DNA of 64,000 bases from an uncultured Lachnospiraceae bacterium (GCA_949743325.1 CATJTQ010000089.1:62001-126000), one strand, 5' to 3'. Numbered from the stretch's first letter, positions 19,160 to 28,280 are shown. Program-made: numbers and translations. Notes: generated from the letters alone by a model not told the origin.

Positions 19160-19197
19160 TTTTCAAAATGGCGGTACTACTGATAAGTAATACCGCC
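19160..19197 (-). terminator. Terminator downstream of rhamnulokinase
   Basis: A 12-bp GC-rich stem with one G-T pair (19170-19181 with 19186-19197) and a 4-nt loop follows the rhaB stop on the minus strand. The T-run after it is short (ATTTT). Confidence 0.7.
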
Positions 19198-19228
19198 GCA
19201 GCACTCTACTAAATTTTTACACTTTTTC

Positions 19229-20650
19229 CTATATATTATACATTTTCTGCTCAAAAGAATTCTTAATGACACGTCTTCCCTCTTCTAATGATGAAATTGC
19301 TCCAAGCGTCTTCAACTGCATAATAATATTTCCAAGAACTGAACCTTCAATTGGACCAGCAACAACTTTCTTACCTGTAGTCTTTGCAGTAAGCTCACAC
19401 AACAGCTGATCCTGTATTCCGCCGCCTACCATATTAATGCAGGAAATCTTTCTACCAGTTATTATTTCCAAATTATCTACAGTAGTCTTATACTCTGTAG
19501 TTAAACCATTATATATAGCCATTGCAATCTCTCCAAGACCTTTTGGCGTACCTTGTCCATGTTCTTCACAATAAGATATTACTTCCTTCATCATATTATA
19601 TGACACTGTAAACCTTGGGTCATTTGGATCAATAACAAAATTTTTATTCTCAGCAGCCTTTGATGCAGCTATTATATCTGGAAATGATACTTCTCTCTCA
19701 AATTCACACCAGTTCTTTCTTAAATTCTGCATAATCCAAAGTCCATTTATATTTTTTAGAAGACGAATCTTACCTTCTACACCGCCTTCATTAGTATAAT
19801 TGTAATTAAATGATTCTTTAGTTAACACAGGCTCATCAATTTCCATTCCAAGAAGAGACCACGTACCACAGCTTAAAAATGCTGCATTTTCTTCCTCAAA
19901 TGGTGTTCCTGCAACAGCAGAAGCCGTATCATGACTTCCAACCGCTATTACTTTCACTCCCTCTAGTCCTGTCTCTTTAACAACTTCATCAATCATTTCA
20001 CCAACAATTGTCCCAGGTTTTATTAAATCACAGAATAAATCAGTGCGCACTCCAATTCTTTTTAATAAATCAATATCCCATGTTCTCTTCTTGGCGTCAA
20101 GAAGCTGACCAGTACTGGCGTTAGTATACTCATTATACATTTTACCAGTCAAGAAAAAATTAAATAAATCAGGCATCATTAGAAACTTATCTGCCTTCTC
20201 ATAAATATCAGGACGCATTTTTTTATCTGCATAAAATTGGAAAACAGTATTAAAATTCATAAACTGAATACCTGTTGAAGCATACAGCTCTTCCAATGGA
20301 ACTATTTTTCCAACCTCATCAATTACTCCAATTGTTCTATCATCCCGATAGTTTACAGGATTACCGATTAAATTTCCGTCTTTGTCAATTAAACCATAAT
20401 CTACACCCCATGTATCAATAGCCATACTGCTGATTTTAACTTTTTTAGCAGCAGCTTTTTTAAGTCCCGTCTTCAATTCATTGAACAGTCGAAAAGTATC
20501 CCAATAAAAGTATTTTCCAACCATAACAGGCTCATTTGCAAAGCGGTGCAATTCTTCTAACTCAATTTTTCCGTTATCAAATTTACTTAAAATCATTCGA
20601 CCGCTGGAAGCGCCAAAGTCAAATGCAAGATTATATACTACCTCACCCAT
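19229..20650 (-). CDS. rhaB: Rhamnulokinase
   Basis: FGGY-family kinase that turns L-rhamnulose into L-rhamnulose-1-phosphate. 473 residues with the N-terminal FDFGASSGRM phosphate-binding loop, the substrate-site sequence DTWGVDYGL, and the ATP-binding CGTWSLLG and NMVGGGIQDQLL motifs. It has its own promoter (20700-20728) and a terminator and lies directly downstream of the DeoR-type regulator and the BMC operon, whose aldolase would use its product. Rhamnose isomerase and a rhamnose transporter are not in the window. L-fuculokinase is a less likely alternative. Confidence 0.9.
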   Translation of the reverse strand: MGEVVYNLAFDFGASSGRMILSKFDNGKIELEELHRFANEPVMVGKYFYWDTFRLFNELKTGLKKAAAKKVKISSMAIDTWGVDYGLIDKDGNLIGNPVNYRDDRTIGVIDEVGKIVPLEELYASTGIQFMNFNTVFQFYADKKMRPDIYEKADKFLMMPDLFNFFLTGKMYNEYTNASTGQLLDAKKRTWDIDLLKRIGVRTDLFCDLIKPGTIVGEMIDEVVKETGLEGVKVIAVGSHDTASAVAGTPFEEENAAFLSCGTWSLLGMEIDEPVLTKESFNYNYTNEGGVEGKIRLLKNINGLWIMQNLRKNWCEFEREVSFPDIIAASKAAENKNFVIDPNDPRFTVSYNMMKEVISYCEEHGQGTPKGLGEIAMAIYNGLTTEYKTTVDNLEIITGRKISCINMVGGGIQDQLLCELTAKTTGKKVVAGPIEGSVLGNIIMQLKTLGAISSLEEGRRVIKNSFEQKMYNI

Positions 20651-20699
20651 CTAAATTGCTCCTTTCTTACCAAAATAATTTTATGTAAACATATATTTT

Positions 20700-20728
20700 A
20701 TTTTACCATAACTTTCTAAATGTATCAA
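20700..20728 (-). promoter_or_regulatory. Promoter of rhaB
   Basis: TTGATA and TAAAAT separated by 17 bp on the minus strand, about 50 bp upstream of the rhaB ATG and downstream of the regulator stop codon. Confidence 0.6.
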
Positions 20729-20747
20729 TGTAAAAATATCTTATCTA

Positions 20748-21509
20748 CTATCCAATTAATAATTTTACATTCTTTTCAATAAAAAAGCTTTCCCACATAT
20801 CTGAAATTTTTCTCTCAGTAACAACTATATCTCCTTCTCTTAGCTCATTAAATGTAACAAATGATACTTTATCAAATTTACTGCTGTCTATTGCCCATAT
20901 TGTTTCTTTTGCACATTCTCTCATTGTGCGTTTCATCTCGGCTTCACCCTCATTTGACTCTGTAATGCCCTTATTTATATGAATCCCTTTACACGAAAGC
21001 ACTGCCTTATCGACATTATATTTTCTGAGCAGCCTCCTAGCATCACTGCCGCCAAGAGAAAGCGCTGAATCCCTGAGAATTCCGCCTGTTGAAATAACAT
21101 TTATATTTTTATTATTAGAGAGCTCTATTAGAACTTCTACAGAATTGGTTATCACTGTTAAATCTTTGAATTGTTTTAAATTTTTAGCAATTATCAATGA
21201 CGTTGATGAAGAATCAAGCATTATACTCTCCCCATCTTCTATCATCGATACAACCATTTTGGCAATCTTCTGTTTTTGAACAGTGTTTGTCTTCTCTCTG
21301 ACTTTAAAGGGTATATCCTCATTAGTATTCTCTTTTAATACCGCTCCTCCATAAGTTTTTTTAACATATCCTTCCTTCTCAAGTTTATCTAAGTCTCTCC
21401 GTATTGTCTCTTCAGTAACACTATATTTTTGACTTAACTCAGAAACAAGAACCCTTTTTTCTTTCTGTAAAATTGCAAGAATATCATCTTTTCTCTCTAT
21501 CGCTAACAT
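20748..21509 (-). CDS. DeoR/GlpR-family transcriptional regulator
   Basis: 253 residues from the ATG at 21509, which has GGAGGT at proper distance; a longer in-frame start at 21605 would cross the terminator and has no site. N-terminal winged helix with the DeoR signature (VSELSQKYSVTEETIRRDLDKLEKEGYVKKTYGGAV, given in pieces: SVTEETIRRDL and TYGGAV), then the sugar-phosphate-binding domain (DSSSTSLIIAKNL, STGGILRDSALSLGG). Such proteins respond to phosphorylated sugars. Position between the BMC operon and rhaB makes it the probable regulator of both. An intrinsic terminator lies only 21 bp before its start codon. Confidence 0.88.
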   Translation of the reverse strand: MLAIERKDDILAILQKEKRVLVSELSQKYSVTEETIRRDLDKLEKEGYVKKTYGGAVLKENTNEDIPFKVREKTNTVQKQKIAKMVVSMIEDGESIMLDSSSTSLIIAKNLKQFKDLTVITNSVEVLIELSNNKNINVISTGGILRDSALSLGGSDARRLLRKYNVDKAVLSCKGIHINKGITESNEGEAEMKRTMRECAKETIWAIDSSKFDKVSFVTFNELREGDIVVTERKISDMWESFFIEKNVKLLIG

Positions 21510-21530
21510 ACTACCTCCAAATTTTATATT

Positions 21531-21561
21531 AAAAAAAGTATCAACCGCAATAGCTGATACT
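21531..21561 (-). terminator. Terminator at the end of the BMC operon, just before the regulator gene
   Basis: AGTATCA (21537-21543) pairs with TGATACT (21555-21561) around an 11-nt loop and is followed by seven Ts on the minus strand (21531-21537). It is 47 bp after the pduT stop and 21 bp before the regulator ATG. Confidence 0.75.
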
Positions 21562-21607
21562 CTTTTCCGTTTTATTCCTGCAAACCATAGACCAAACGGC
21601 TGCAATA

Positions 21608-22156
21608 TTATAATAGTGTATTGACAAAATCTTTAGAAGGACTAGGAATCACTGCATAGTCAAGCAATAAACCGTCTTCTTTAATCAATTTACAGGAAGC
21701 CTCAACAGCTTCTGTAACAGCTGCAACCGATCCTGTCAGCAATATGTAGGATTTTCCGCACATACCTCTGGCAATTCTAATTTCAAATAACTGAACCTCA
21801 GCAGTCTTTGCCGCGCGGTCTGCAGCAACAATAGCAGAAGCACCTGTAAATGTCTCAATTACACCTAATGCATCAACATCTTCAATCTCAGATGTACATG
21901 TCAATGCCTTAAAAATATCTTCATGAGGATTACCAAGAACAAACTGATCTATTAAACTTTCAGGATATTCTCTCTGTGCCGCGTCTACACAGACACGAAT
22001 TGCACTTAATTCTCCAGCAAACAGTATAATATATTTACCCGGACATACCGTCTGTGACTGGAGCAGCTCAACTTGAGCTGTCTTTACAATAAGATCAGCC
22101 GCTTTGACACCGGAAGCCACTGTCTTATATTCTACCATTCCAATCGCTCTACTCAT
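21608..22156 (-). CDS. pduT: PduT-type tandem BMC shell protein (BMC-T)
   Basis: 182 residues made of two BMC domains (about 4-88 and 95-180), which form a pseudohexameric trimer in the shell. Cys38 in TVCPGKY is at the position of the cysteine that, in Salmonella PduT, holds a 4Fe-4S cluster in the central pore. The adjacent PduS is its known partner. Last gene of the BMC operon; 21 bp after pduS. Confidence 0.92.
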   Translation of the reverse strand: MSRAIGMVEYKTVASGVKAADLIVKTAQVELLQSQTVCPGKYIILFAGELSAIRVCVDAAQREYPESLIDQFVLGNPHEDIFKALTCTSEIEDVDALGVIETFTGASAIVAADRAAKTAEVQLFEIRIARGMCGKSYILLTGSVAAVTEAVEASCKLIKEDGLLLDYAVIPSPSKDFVNTLL

Positions 22157-22177
22157 CCTAATTCATCTCCAATGCTC

Positions 22178-23512
22178 TTATATTGAATTCTTTGAAATTG
22201 TAATAAAACTGTCAGTAACCGCAGTTACTTTTCCGGATATACTCGCATGCAGACAAGTTCCCAATGCACCTTCAGGAGGCTGCCCAACCATCTGTCCTTC
22301 TGTCACCTTATCGCCAACTTTTACAGTTGCACTGCAAGGCGCTCCAATACACTGACGCAGAAGGAGCTTAACCTCTTTAATATCCTTTGTACAAGCTGTC
22401 ATAGGAGCAGGTACATCGAATGGATGAAGCCCTAATCTCTGCACTAATCGATGCTCTGGCACACGTCTTTCTTCACGCATACGATTAACAGGTTTCATCT
22501 CTCTTTCAGGTGGTTTAACACCATTTGCCCTTAAGCCGCCTTTGTACTGATCCAATAATGTTCTTGGAGATAACCCCTGGTGACAGGAATACATCTCACA
22601 CAAACCACAAGAAACACAGTAAAATGAATTTAAGAATGGATCTACATTATATGTTAGACCATTTGCCAATGCCCTCATAAACTCATGCGGTTTAATTGCC
22701 GCACCAAGAAGATTTCTTGGACAAAGACTTGTACACATCGAACACTGTGAACAAACACTCATAGCATTTCTAATATTCATTCTTGCATTTGTCTGTCTCT
22801 TCGTCACAGGCAGACAATTAGGAGGCAACACAAGAACTGCTTTGGTAGTCTTTGTAACTATATCATCTACTGTACAAATCTTACCTGTCATCGGTCCGCC
22901 CATAATCATAACATGATCATCAGCAGTAAAGCCGCCTGCCATATCTACTAAATCCTGCACTGTCACACCAACAGGCACTTCCAATGTCACAGGTTTATTG
23001 ACAAGACCAGCTACAGTGACAAATTTTTTATAAACATTCTGTCCCTTAGTAGCTTTCCAGTAGGCGTTAAGTATTGTCTCAACATTAACAACAACACATC
23101 CTACTACAATTGGAATCTTTCCTTGTGGAACTACTTTTCCTGTTGTCTCATAAATAAGTATCACTTCATCACCGGCAGGATAAATATCCGGCAGGATATG
23201 AAGCTTTAAATTCTTATAAGCGCTGATATGGGCATTAACCGCGTCTATAGAAGCTTTATACGACTTCTTTATCGCAACGATACCTTCCTTTGCACCCATA
23301 GTCTCAACAAACATCTGCATTCCGGCAAGCACGTCATTGACATACTCTGTCACAAGCTGTCTGTCTACCTTAATCAGCGGCTCACATTCTGCACAGTTAA
23401 GAATAACTGTCTCCGCCTGATCTGAAAGTTTTGCATGTGTTGGAAATCCGGCTCCACCGGCACCTACAATACCACCTTCGAACAAAGCATTTTTTAATTC
23501 TGCAATATCCAT
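22178..23512 (-). CDS. pduS: PduS-like flavin/iron-sulfur (RnfC-domain) electron-transfer protein
   Basis: 444 residues. The N-terminal part has the glycine-rich GGIVGAGGAGFPTHAKL motif of the RnfC/NuoF fold (FMN and NADH binding), then an SLBB-like segment, two 4Fe-4S motifs (CSQCSMCTSLCPRN and CVSCGLCEMYSC) and a C-terminal barrel (KVGDKVTEGQMVGQPP). In Pdu compartments it reduces cobalamin; in loci without B12 enzymes it probably passes electrons across the shell with PduT. ATG at 23512 preferred: GGAG is eight bases upstream, whereas the in-frame GTG at 23521 overlaps that site. Confidence 0.9.
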   Translation of the reverse strand: MDIAELKNALFEGGIVGAGGAGFPTHAKLSDQAETVILNCAECEPLIKVDRQLVTEYVNDVLAGMQMFVETMGAKEGIVAIKKSYKASIDAVNAHISAYKNLKLHILPDIYPAGDEVILIYETTGKVVPQGKIPIVVGCVVVNVETILNAYWKATKGQNVYKKFVTVAGLVNKPVTLEVPVGVTVQDLVDMAGGFTADDHVMIMGGPMTGKICTVDDIVTKTTKAVLVLPPNCLPVTKRQTNARMNIRNAMSVCSQCSMCTSLCPRNLLGAAIKPHEFMRALANGLTYNVDPFLNSFYCVSCGLCEMYSCHQGLSPRTLLDQYKGGLRANGVKPPEREMKPVNRMREERRVPEHRLVQRLGLHPFDVPAPMTACTKDIKEVKLLLRQCIGAPCSATVKVGDKVTEGQMVGQPPEGALGTCLHASISGKVTAVTDSFITISKNSI

Positions 23513-23541
23513 TAAGCTCACTCCAACCTATATTTTGTCAC

Positions 23542-23823
23542 TTACTTCTCTATTACTATCTTATCCGGATCATCTACGATACCTACAACACAGGCATCCA
23601 CCGGAGAATTTTCATTTCCACTGCCGACTCTTGCCGCACTTCCAGTCGATACAAGTACAATCTCACCAATGCCGGCGCCAACATTATCTACTGCGACAAC
23701 TCTCGTTTGTCCTTCAGAAAAACTCATGTCCTGCATAGAATCTACAATCAGAAATTTGCTGCCTACCAGATTTGCATTTTTTCTAGTACTTATAACAGTA
23801 CCTACAACTTTTCCAATTATCAT
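23542..23823 (-). CDS. pduN: EutN/CcmL-family pentameric vertex protein (PduN-like)
   Basis: 93 residues, one complete BMC-P domain: MIIGKVVGTVISTRK at the start and the G-A-G-I-G-E-I-V-L-V-S-x-G-S-A-A-R motif in the middle. Pentamers cap the twelve vertices of the shell. Lies between pduL and pduS with 18-29 bp gaps. Confidence 0.93.
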   Translation of the reverse strand: MIIGKVVGTVISTRKNANLVGSKFLIVDSMQDMSFSEGQTRVVAVDNVGAGIGEIVLVSTGSAARVGSGNENSPVDACVVGIVDDPDKIVIEK

Positions 23824-23841
23824 GACAAGCCTCCTGCAATT

Positions 23842-24486
23842 CTACTTAAGCAAAACTCCCATATCTTTTCCGACACCAAGACCATTTGCCTCATCTGTGT
23901 CAATATGCATCTCTAACGTAAAGGACTTATCCACACGAATAAGTACCTCATCAAAAACGCCGCCCCGACCATTATCAAAACGAACTTTAACTGTCTGACC
24001 GCTCTTTACACCAAATCTATCTGCATCTGTCGGTGACATATGTATATGTCTTTTAGCAACAATACATCCCTCTTCTAAATAAAGAACTCCTTTTGGTCCA
24101 ACTATGGCAATAGGAGCTGAACCATCCAAATCTCCTGACTCTCTAACCGGAGGATTAATACCAAGACGTATCGCATCTGTCTTTGCGACCTCAACCTGTG
24201 ACCTTTTTCTCTCAGGTCCAAGTATACGGACATTCTCAATAGCACGCAGTTTAGTTCCTACTAATGTAACACACTCCATTGCAGCGAACTGTCCGCCCAT
24301 CAAATCCTTTTTCTTATTTAGCTGATATCCTTTTCCAAACAGAACCTCAACATGTTCTCTCGTAAGATGAACATGACGCGCAGAAACTCCAATGGGAATT
24401 TTTTCTTCACTTTCCTGCAACTGATTTTCATTTATCTGCTTAGCGACAAGCTTAGCAATCTGTTCTACTAATTGTTCCTGCATCAT
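23842..24486 (-). CDS. pduL: PduL phosphotransacylase
   Basis: Converts acyl-CoA to acyl-phosphate inside the shell and recycles CoA. Two PduL (PTAC) barrels carry the zinc-binding histidines in GVSARHVHLTREH and AKRHIHMSPTDADRFGV, and the C-terminus has FTLEMHIDTDEAN. The N-terminal amphipathic helix (MMQEQLVEQIAKLVAKQI) looks like an encapsulation peptide. The start at 24486 (or the next ATG, 24483) follows AGGAG; the longer frame opening at 24540 has no site. 214 residues. Confidence 0.9.
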   Translation of the reverse strand: MMQEQLVEQIAKLVAKQINENQLQESEEKIPIGVSARHVHLTREHVEVLFGKGYQLNKKKDLMGGQFAAMECVTLVGTKLRAIENVRILGPERKRSQVEVAKTDAIRLGINPPVRESGDLDGSAPIAIVGPKGVLYLEEGCIVAKRHIHMSPTDADRFGVKSGQTVKVRFDNGRGGVFDEVLIRVDKSFTLEMHIDTDEANGLGVGKDMGVLLK

Positions 24487-24553
24487 TTCACTCCTAACCA
24501 ATTCACTGTTTCTGCCAATGAAATAATTCTTTACAGCCATCTACATTACCGTC

Positions 24554-24844
24554 TCATATGAAATTCTGTCGTTGTGCGCTCTCAGTAACTAACCGCATGG
24601 TCTCCTCGTGCGGATTAGCAATAACATAACTTGCAACAATATTTCCATCTGCTTGCTCAAGTGCAGCATCTACGGCAGCAGTCACTGCTGATACAGAACC
24701 CTGTATAACAATTGTAACTAATCTGCCACCAAGCTTCTTCTCCCATGTTAAAAACCGCACTTCTGCGGTCTTTAACATGATGTCTAAAGCCTGTACTGCA
24801 TCTGCGCAATTGGGTAATTCAATGATACCAATCGCTTTTTTCAT
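24554..24844 (-). CDS. BMC-domain hexameric shell protein
   Basis: 96 residues, one BMC domain (KAIGIIELPNCADAVQALDIMLKTAEV... ending SYVIANPHEE). Start ATG at 24844 has AAGGGA seven bases before it; a TTG two codons earlier is unlikely. It differs clearly from the other two single-domain paralogues in this operon, with a W-E-K-K-L-G-G-R pore loop region. Confidence 0.88.
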   Translation of the reverse strand: MKKAIGIIELPNCADAVQALDIMLKTAEVRFLTWEKKLGGRLVTIVIQGSVSAVTAAVDAALEQADGNIVASYVIANPHEETMRLVTESAQRQNFI

Positions 24845-24867
24845 AAACAATCCCTTACTTTGCTCAA

Positions 24868-25146
24868 TTATTTGATAACTGGTAAGATTTTCTCTACATC
24901 ACCATGTGGTCTTGGAATTACATGTACAGCTACAAGTTCGCCTAATTTTGCTGCTGCTGCCGCACCTGACTCTGTAGCTGCCTTAACAGCTCCAACATCA
25001 CCGCGAACCATGATTGTTACAAGTCCTGAACCAATCTTCTCTGTTCCTACTAATGTAACGTCTGCTGATTTAACCATTGCATCTGCTGCTTCAATTGATG
25101 CTACTAAACCTCTTGTTTCTACCATTCCTAAAGCTTCCTGTGTCAT
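24868..25146 (-). CDS. BMC-domain hexameric shell protein (PduA/PduJ-like)
   Basis: 92 residues with the canonical BMC-H sequence: [26 protein letters not shown], pore loop [21 protein letters not shown], ending [17 protein letters not shown]. This is the most PduA-like paralogue and probably the main facet tile. ATG at 25146 chosen for the AAGGAGG site. Confidence 0.93.
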   Translation of the reverse strand: MTQEALGMVETRGLVASIEAADAMVKSADVTLVGTEKIGSGLVTIMVRGDVGAVKAATESGAAAAAKLGELVAVHVIPRPHGDVEKILPVIK

Positions 25147-25221
25147 AATAAAAATCCTCCTTAAATACAATGTTTATGTGTAATTTTAAAATTAATAAGT
25201 AAACCTAACTTACAGTATAAC

Positions 25222-25524
25222 CTACATTGCACGAATTTTCAACATTTTCTCCGTATCTTTTTCAGGAGACGCAATAATATATTTCGATACAACGCCGGTA
25301 AGACTTTTTACCACTTCTTCAGCCGCAGCCATAGCCACTTCCACATCCGCAACACTGCCGCGCATCTTAACAAGCATGACAAGAGGCACCGGAAGTTTGT
25401 CAGCATTAGCCGGTTTATTTTTGTCAAGTGCATCTATCCTTACTGAAGCCGCTTTGCAAGCAACATCTGCTGCTACAAGCGCCGCACAACAGCCATACAC
25501 TTCCAACAATCCCACTGCTTCCAT
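25222..25524 (-). CDS. BMC-domain shell protein with an inserted loop
   Basis: 100 residues; a BMC domain (EAVGLLEVYGCCAALVAADVACKAA... ending KYIIASPEKDTEKML) with a 12-15-residue Lys/Asn/Pro-rich insertion around residue 45 (DKNKPANADKLPVP). Similar loop-extended BMC-H proteins occur in fucose/rhamnose-type compartments. Start ATG at 25524 follows AAGGAG by eight bases. 60 bp upstream lies the alcohol dehydrogenase gene. Confidence 0.88.
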   Translation of the reverse strand: MEAVGLLEVYGCCAALVAADVACKAASVRIDALDKNKPANADKLPVPLVMLVKMRGSVADVEVAMAAAEEVVKSLTGVVSKYIIASPEKDTEKMLKIRAM

Positions 25525-25584
25525 CTTCACTACTCCTTCTTGTTATCTAATCTTTGATAATTAAATTATTTGAGACATCAAATA

Positions 25585-26796
25585 CTACTCATTAACAATG
25601 GCAATCTTCAGACCTTCCATTTTAAGATTAGTCTCAAGTGCTTCATTAATTTGATTCAACGGATACTTATGTGTAATAAGTTTGCTCATTGGCAAACCAA
25701 TAGCCTTAGCTCCTTTTAAGAAATCAAAAGTTGTCGCATAGTCTCTTAAAGTATATACCCATGAACCAACTGTAGTAATTTCTTTAGAACAAATATCAAA
25801 GTGTGGATTGATTGTTGCGTCCCCACCATTTATAAAGAAACCTAGTTCACATAATCCACCACCGTTACGGATAAACTTGTAAATATTAGCATGTGCAACA
25901 GGTGAACCTGTACACTGGAAAGCAAAATCTGCAAGATATCCACCGAATGCATCTTTAACAGCACCGGTCAAAGCTTCAATTCCTTTATGGTCTTTAAAAT
26001 TAACAGCAGCAGACGCACCCATCTCTTTTGCAAAATCTAATCTCTTCTGCTCTCCGTCAACCGCAACAATATTCTGTATACCAAGAGTTTTCAGTACGGC
26101 AATACAGATCAAACCAATAGGTCCACAGCCCTGAACTACTACACGGCTGTTAAATCTTAGAATACCAGTTGTCTTAGCTCTCTCAACAGCATGAACAAGA
26201 ACTGCACATGGCTCAATCAATATACGTGAATCCAAATCCAAATCACTTACATTAAAAATTGTTGAACCGCCGCGAACTAAAATATAGTCTGAAAACCAAC
26301 CATTTAAATGAATGTCATCATCAGGAAGAAGTCCATATACATCTGCGCCGCCAACATTTTGTTTGTTTAAATCAAACATGGTAATGTCTGGATCATCTTT
26401 AAAAATCATACATGTAACTACTTTATCTCCGATATTAAGCGGTTTTCCTGCACTATCCTTAGTTACATTTTTACCCATCTTTACAATCTCGCCTGTGCCT
26501 TCATGACCAAGCGCTACTGGAATAAGACTAAAAGGATCTCTCTTAAATTCATGGGCATCTGTTCCACATACTCCGCAGCCTTCAACTTTTACTAAAACAT
26601 CATCGTCACCGACTTCCGGAATAGGATATTCTTTAACGTCAAAATGACCCAATGATGTAAGCATAGCCACTTTCGCTGTGGCAGGCAATGCCTTAACTGC
26701 AGAAGCCGACGCTGTGTTTACAGCAGTTCCGTTTTTAGGTGTACCCCCAAGTTCTACAAGAACCTGCTTAACAATTTCTTCTATATTCATATCCAC
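25585..26796 (-). CDS. Zinc-type alcohol dehydrogenase of the microcompartment, with encapsulation peptide
   Basis: 403-residue medium-chain dehydrogenase. The first ~18 residues form an amphipathic helix (IEEIVKQVLVELG) followed by an Ala/Thr-rich linker, the usual targeting peptide for BMC cargo. The catalytic zinc site is present (GCGVCGTDAHE, and GHEGTGEIV), as is the Rossmann motif (VVQGCGPIGLICIAV). The cluster of four structural-zinc cysteines found in many relatives is missing. Probable role: reduce the aldehyde (propionaldehyde or lactaldehyde) to the alcohol and regenerate NAD+ in the lumen. GTG start supported by AAAGGAG nine bases upstream; ATG at 26790 is the alternative. Confidence 0.88.
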   Translation of the reverse strand: MDMNIEEIVKQVLVELGGTPKNGTAVNTASASAVKALPATAKVAMLTSLGHFDVKEYPIPEVGDDDVLVKVEGCGVCGTDAHEFKRDPFSLIPVALGHEGTGEIVKMGKNVTKDSAGKPLNIGDKVVTCMIFKDDPDITMFDLNKQNVGGADVYGLLPDDDIHLNGWFSDYILVRGGSTIFNVSDLDLDSRILIEPCAVLVHAVERAKTTGILRFNSRVVVQGCGPIGLICIAVLKTLGIQNIVAVDGEQKRLDFAKEMGASAAVNFKDHKGIEALTGAVKDAFGGYLADFAFQCTGSPVAHANIYKFIRNGGGLCELGFFINGGDATINPHFDICSKEITTVGSWVYTLRDYATTFDFLKGAKAIGLPMSKLITHKYPLNQINEALETNLKMEGLKIAIVNE

Positions 26797-26834
26797 CGCT
26801 TATCACTCCTTTACTCGTTTAAAATATATGTTAT

Positions 26835-28262
26835 CTATCTGATACATAAGGAATCGCACATTGTACATCTTCTGCTCTTAGTAAATGTCTTAGCAGATGA
26901 TAGTCCCTCCCCTGTTCGGCTTGCAATTGTAAATGTTGTGTATCCTTCTCCGCCAAATCCCAACGCTGCATAAGAAGGACCATTTTTTACAAATATCGCA
27001 GTATCAAGTGCTTTTCCATATTTAGTGAGGTTATTGACATTTGTTGAGTGCATATGTGCAGAATGACGATTTCCATGTTCAAGCTCAACTGCAGTCTCTA
27101 TTCCTTCATCGACATCTTTAACACGAACAATACCGAGAATAGGCATCATAAGTTCCTCATCGATCATCGGATGTTTCTTGTTACCTTCGAATATAATACA
27201 GCGAATATCGTCGCCAACTGAAACGCCTATTTTACTTAGAAGCACTTTTGCACTTCTGCCCACACAATCACGGTTAAGAGTCTGGCGTCCGTTCTTATTG
27301 ACAAATACTGTCTGTGTAAGTTTTTCAACTTCGTCTTTATTTGCATGATAACATCCATTTTGCTCCATAAAGTAGATAAGCTCGTCTGCTATTGTATCAA
27401 CTGCAATTACTTCCTTCTCTGCAATACATGGAAGATTGTTATCAAAGGTACATCCATTAACAATGTCTTCAGCTGCTTTCTTAATATCAGCTGTATCATC
27501 GACAAGCACCGGAGGATTACCGGCACCAGCGCCGATCGCTCTCTTACCGCTTGAGAGAACTTTGGTAACAACACCAGGTCCCCCTGTAGCCACTAGAAGA
27601 GAAATATCTTTATGTGAAAATATTGTCTGACTAACTTCCATTGTAGGATTCTTAACTGCAACAGCTAAATTAGCAGGACCGCCAACTTCTACACATGCAC
27701 GGTTTACCATATCTATAGCATAATTAGATACATTTTTAGCTCCCGGATGAGGTGCAAATACAACTGCATTTCCAGCAGCAAGCATACCGATTGTATTGCA
27801 TATTACTGTCTCTGAAGGATTAGTAGATGGAGTAACAGCACCAATCACACCAAATGGTCCCTGCTCTATCAATGTAAGTCCTCTGTCGCCTGACCATGCA
27901 ATTGTCTGCAAATCTTCTGTTCCCGGAGTTTTCTCTGCAACCAACTGATGTTTTAAGATTTTATGACCAACATTACCCATCTTAGTCTCTTCAACACCCA
28001 TCTCAGCGAGAACCTTTGCATTCTCCAGAGTTTTCTTGCGGATATTAGCAATAATCTTCTCTCTGAATTCTAAAGGCATAGGCTGAATCTCTTTCTGGGC
28101 TGCTTTTGCAGCTGCTATAGCATCTTCAATATTATCAAAAACACCCATAAGGTCACCTTTACTTGCAGTTGCAGAAGAGGCTGGTGCAGATGCTGTACTT
28201 GAAGCGCTTCCCATTCCTGTCAATACTCCGCGGACAATGTCCTTGATTTCCTGTTCTGTCAT
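26835..28262 (-). CDS. pduP: CoA-acylating aldehyde dehydrogenase (PduP-like)
   Basis: 475 residues. N-terminal encapsulation helix (MTEQEIKDIVRGVLTGMG) and Ala/Ser linker (about 20-35), then the aldehyde dehydrogenase domain: PSTNPSETVICNTIGML near the CoA/NAD site and catalytic Cys279 in DNNLPCIAEKE. Oxidises the aldehyde with NAD+ and CoA to acyl-CoA, which PduL then uses. The extreme C-terminus is unusual: CTMCDSLC, with cysteines 466, 469 and 473. GGAGGTG precedes the ATG; 18 bp after the aldolase gene. Confidence 0.92.
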   Translation of the reverse strand: MTEQEIKDIVRGVLTGMGSASSTASAPASSATASKGDLMGVFDNIEDAIAAAKAAQKEIQPMPLEFREKIIANIRKKTLENAKVLAEMGVEETKMGNVGHKILKHQLVAEKTPGTEDLQTIAWSGDRGLTLIEQGPFGVIGAVTPSTNPSETVICNTIGMLAAGNAVVFAPHPGAKNVSNYAIDMVNRACVEVGGPANLAVAVKNPTMEVSQTIFSHKDISLLVATGGPGVVTKVLSSGKRAIGAGAGNPPVLVDDTADIKKAAEDIVNGCTFDNNLPCIAEKEVIAVDTIADELIYFMEQNGCYHANKDEVEKLTQTVFVNKNGRQTLNRDCVGRSAKVLLSKIGVSVGDDIRCIIFEGNKKHPMIDEELMMPILGIVRVKDVDEGIETAVELEHGNRHSAHMHSTNVNNLTKYGKALDTAIFVKNGPSYAALGFGGEGYTTFTIASRTGEGLSSAKTFTKSRRCTMCDSLCIR

Positions 28263-28280
28263 TTATAGGACACCTCCAAA

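Noticed and set aside
23431..23916. 161-codon plus-strand ORF
   Set aside because: Antisense to pduS, pduN and pduL; composition (many His, Tyr, Arg) is that of a shadow frame.
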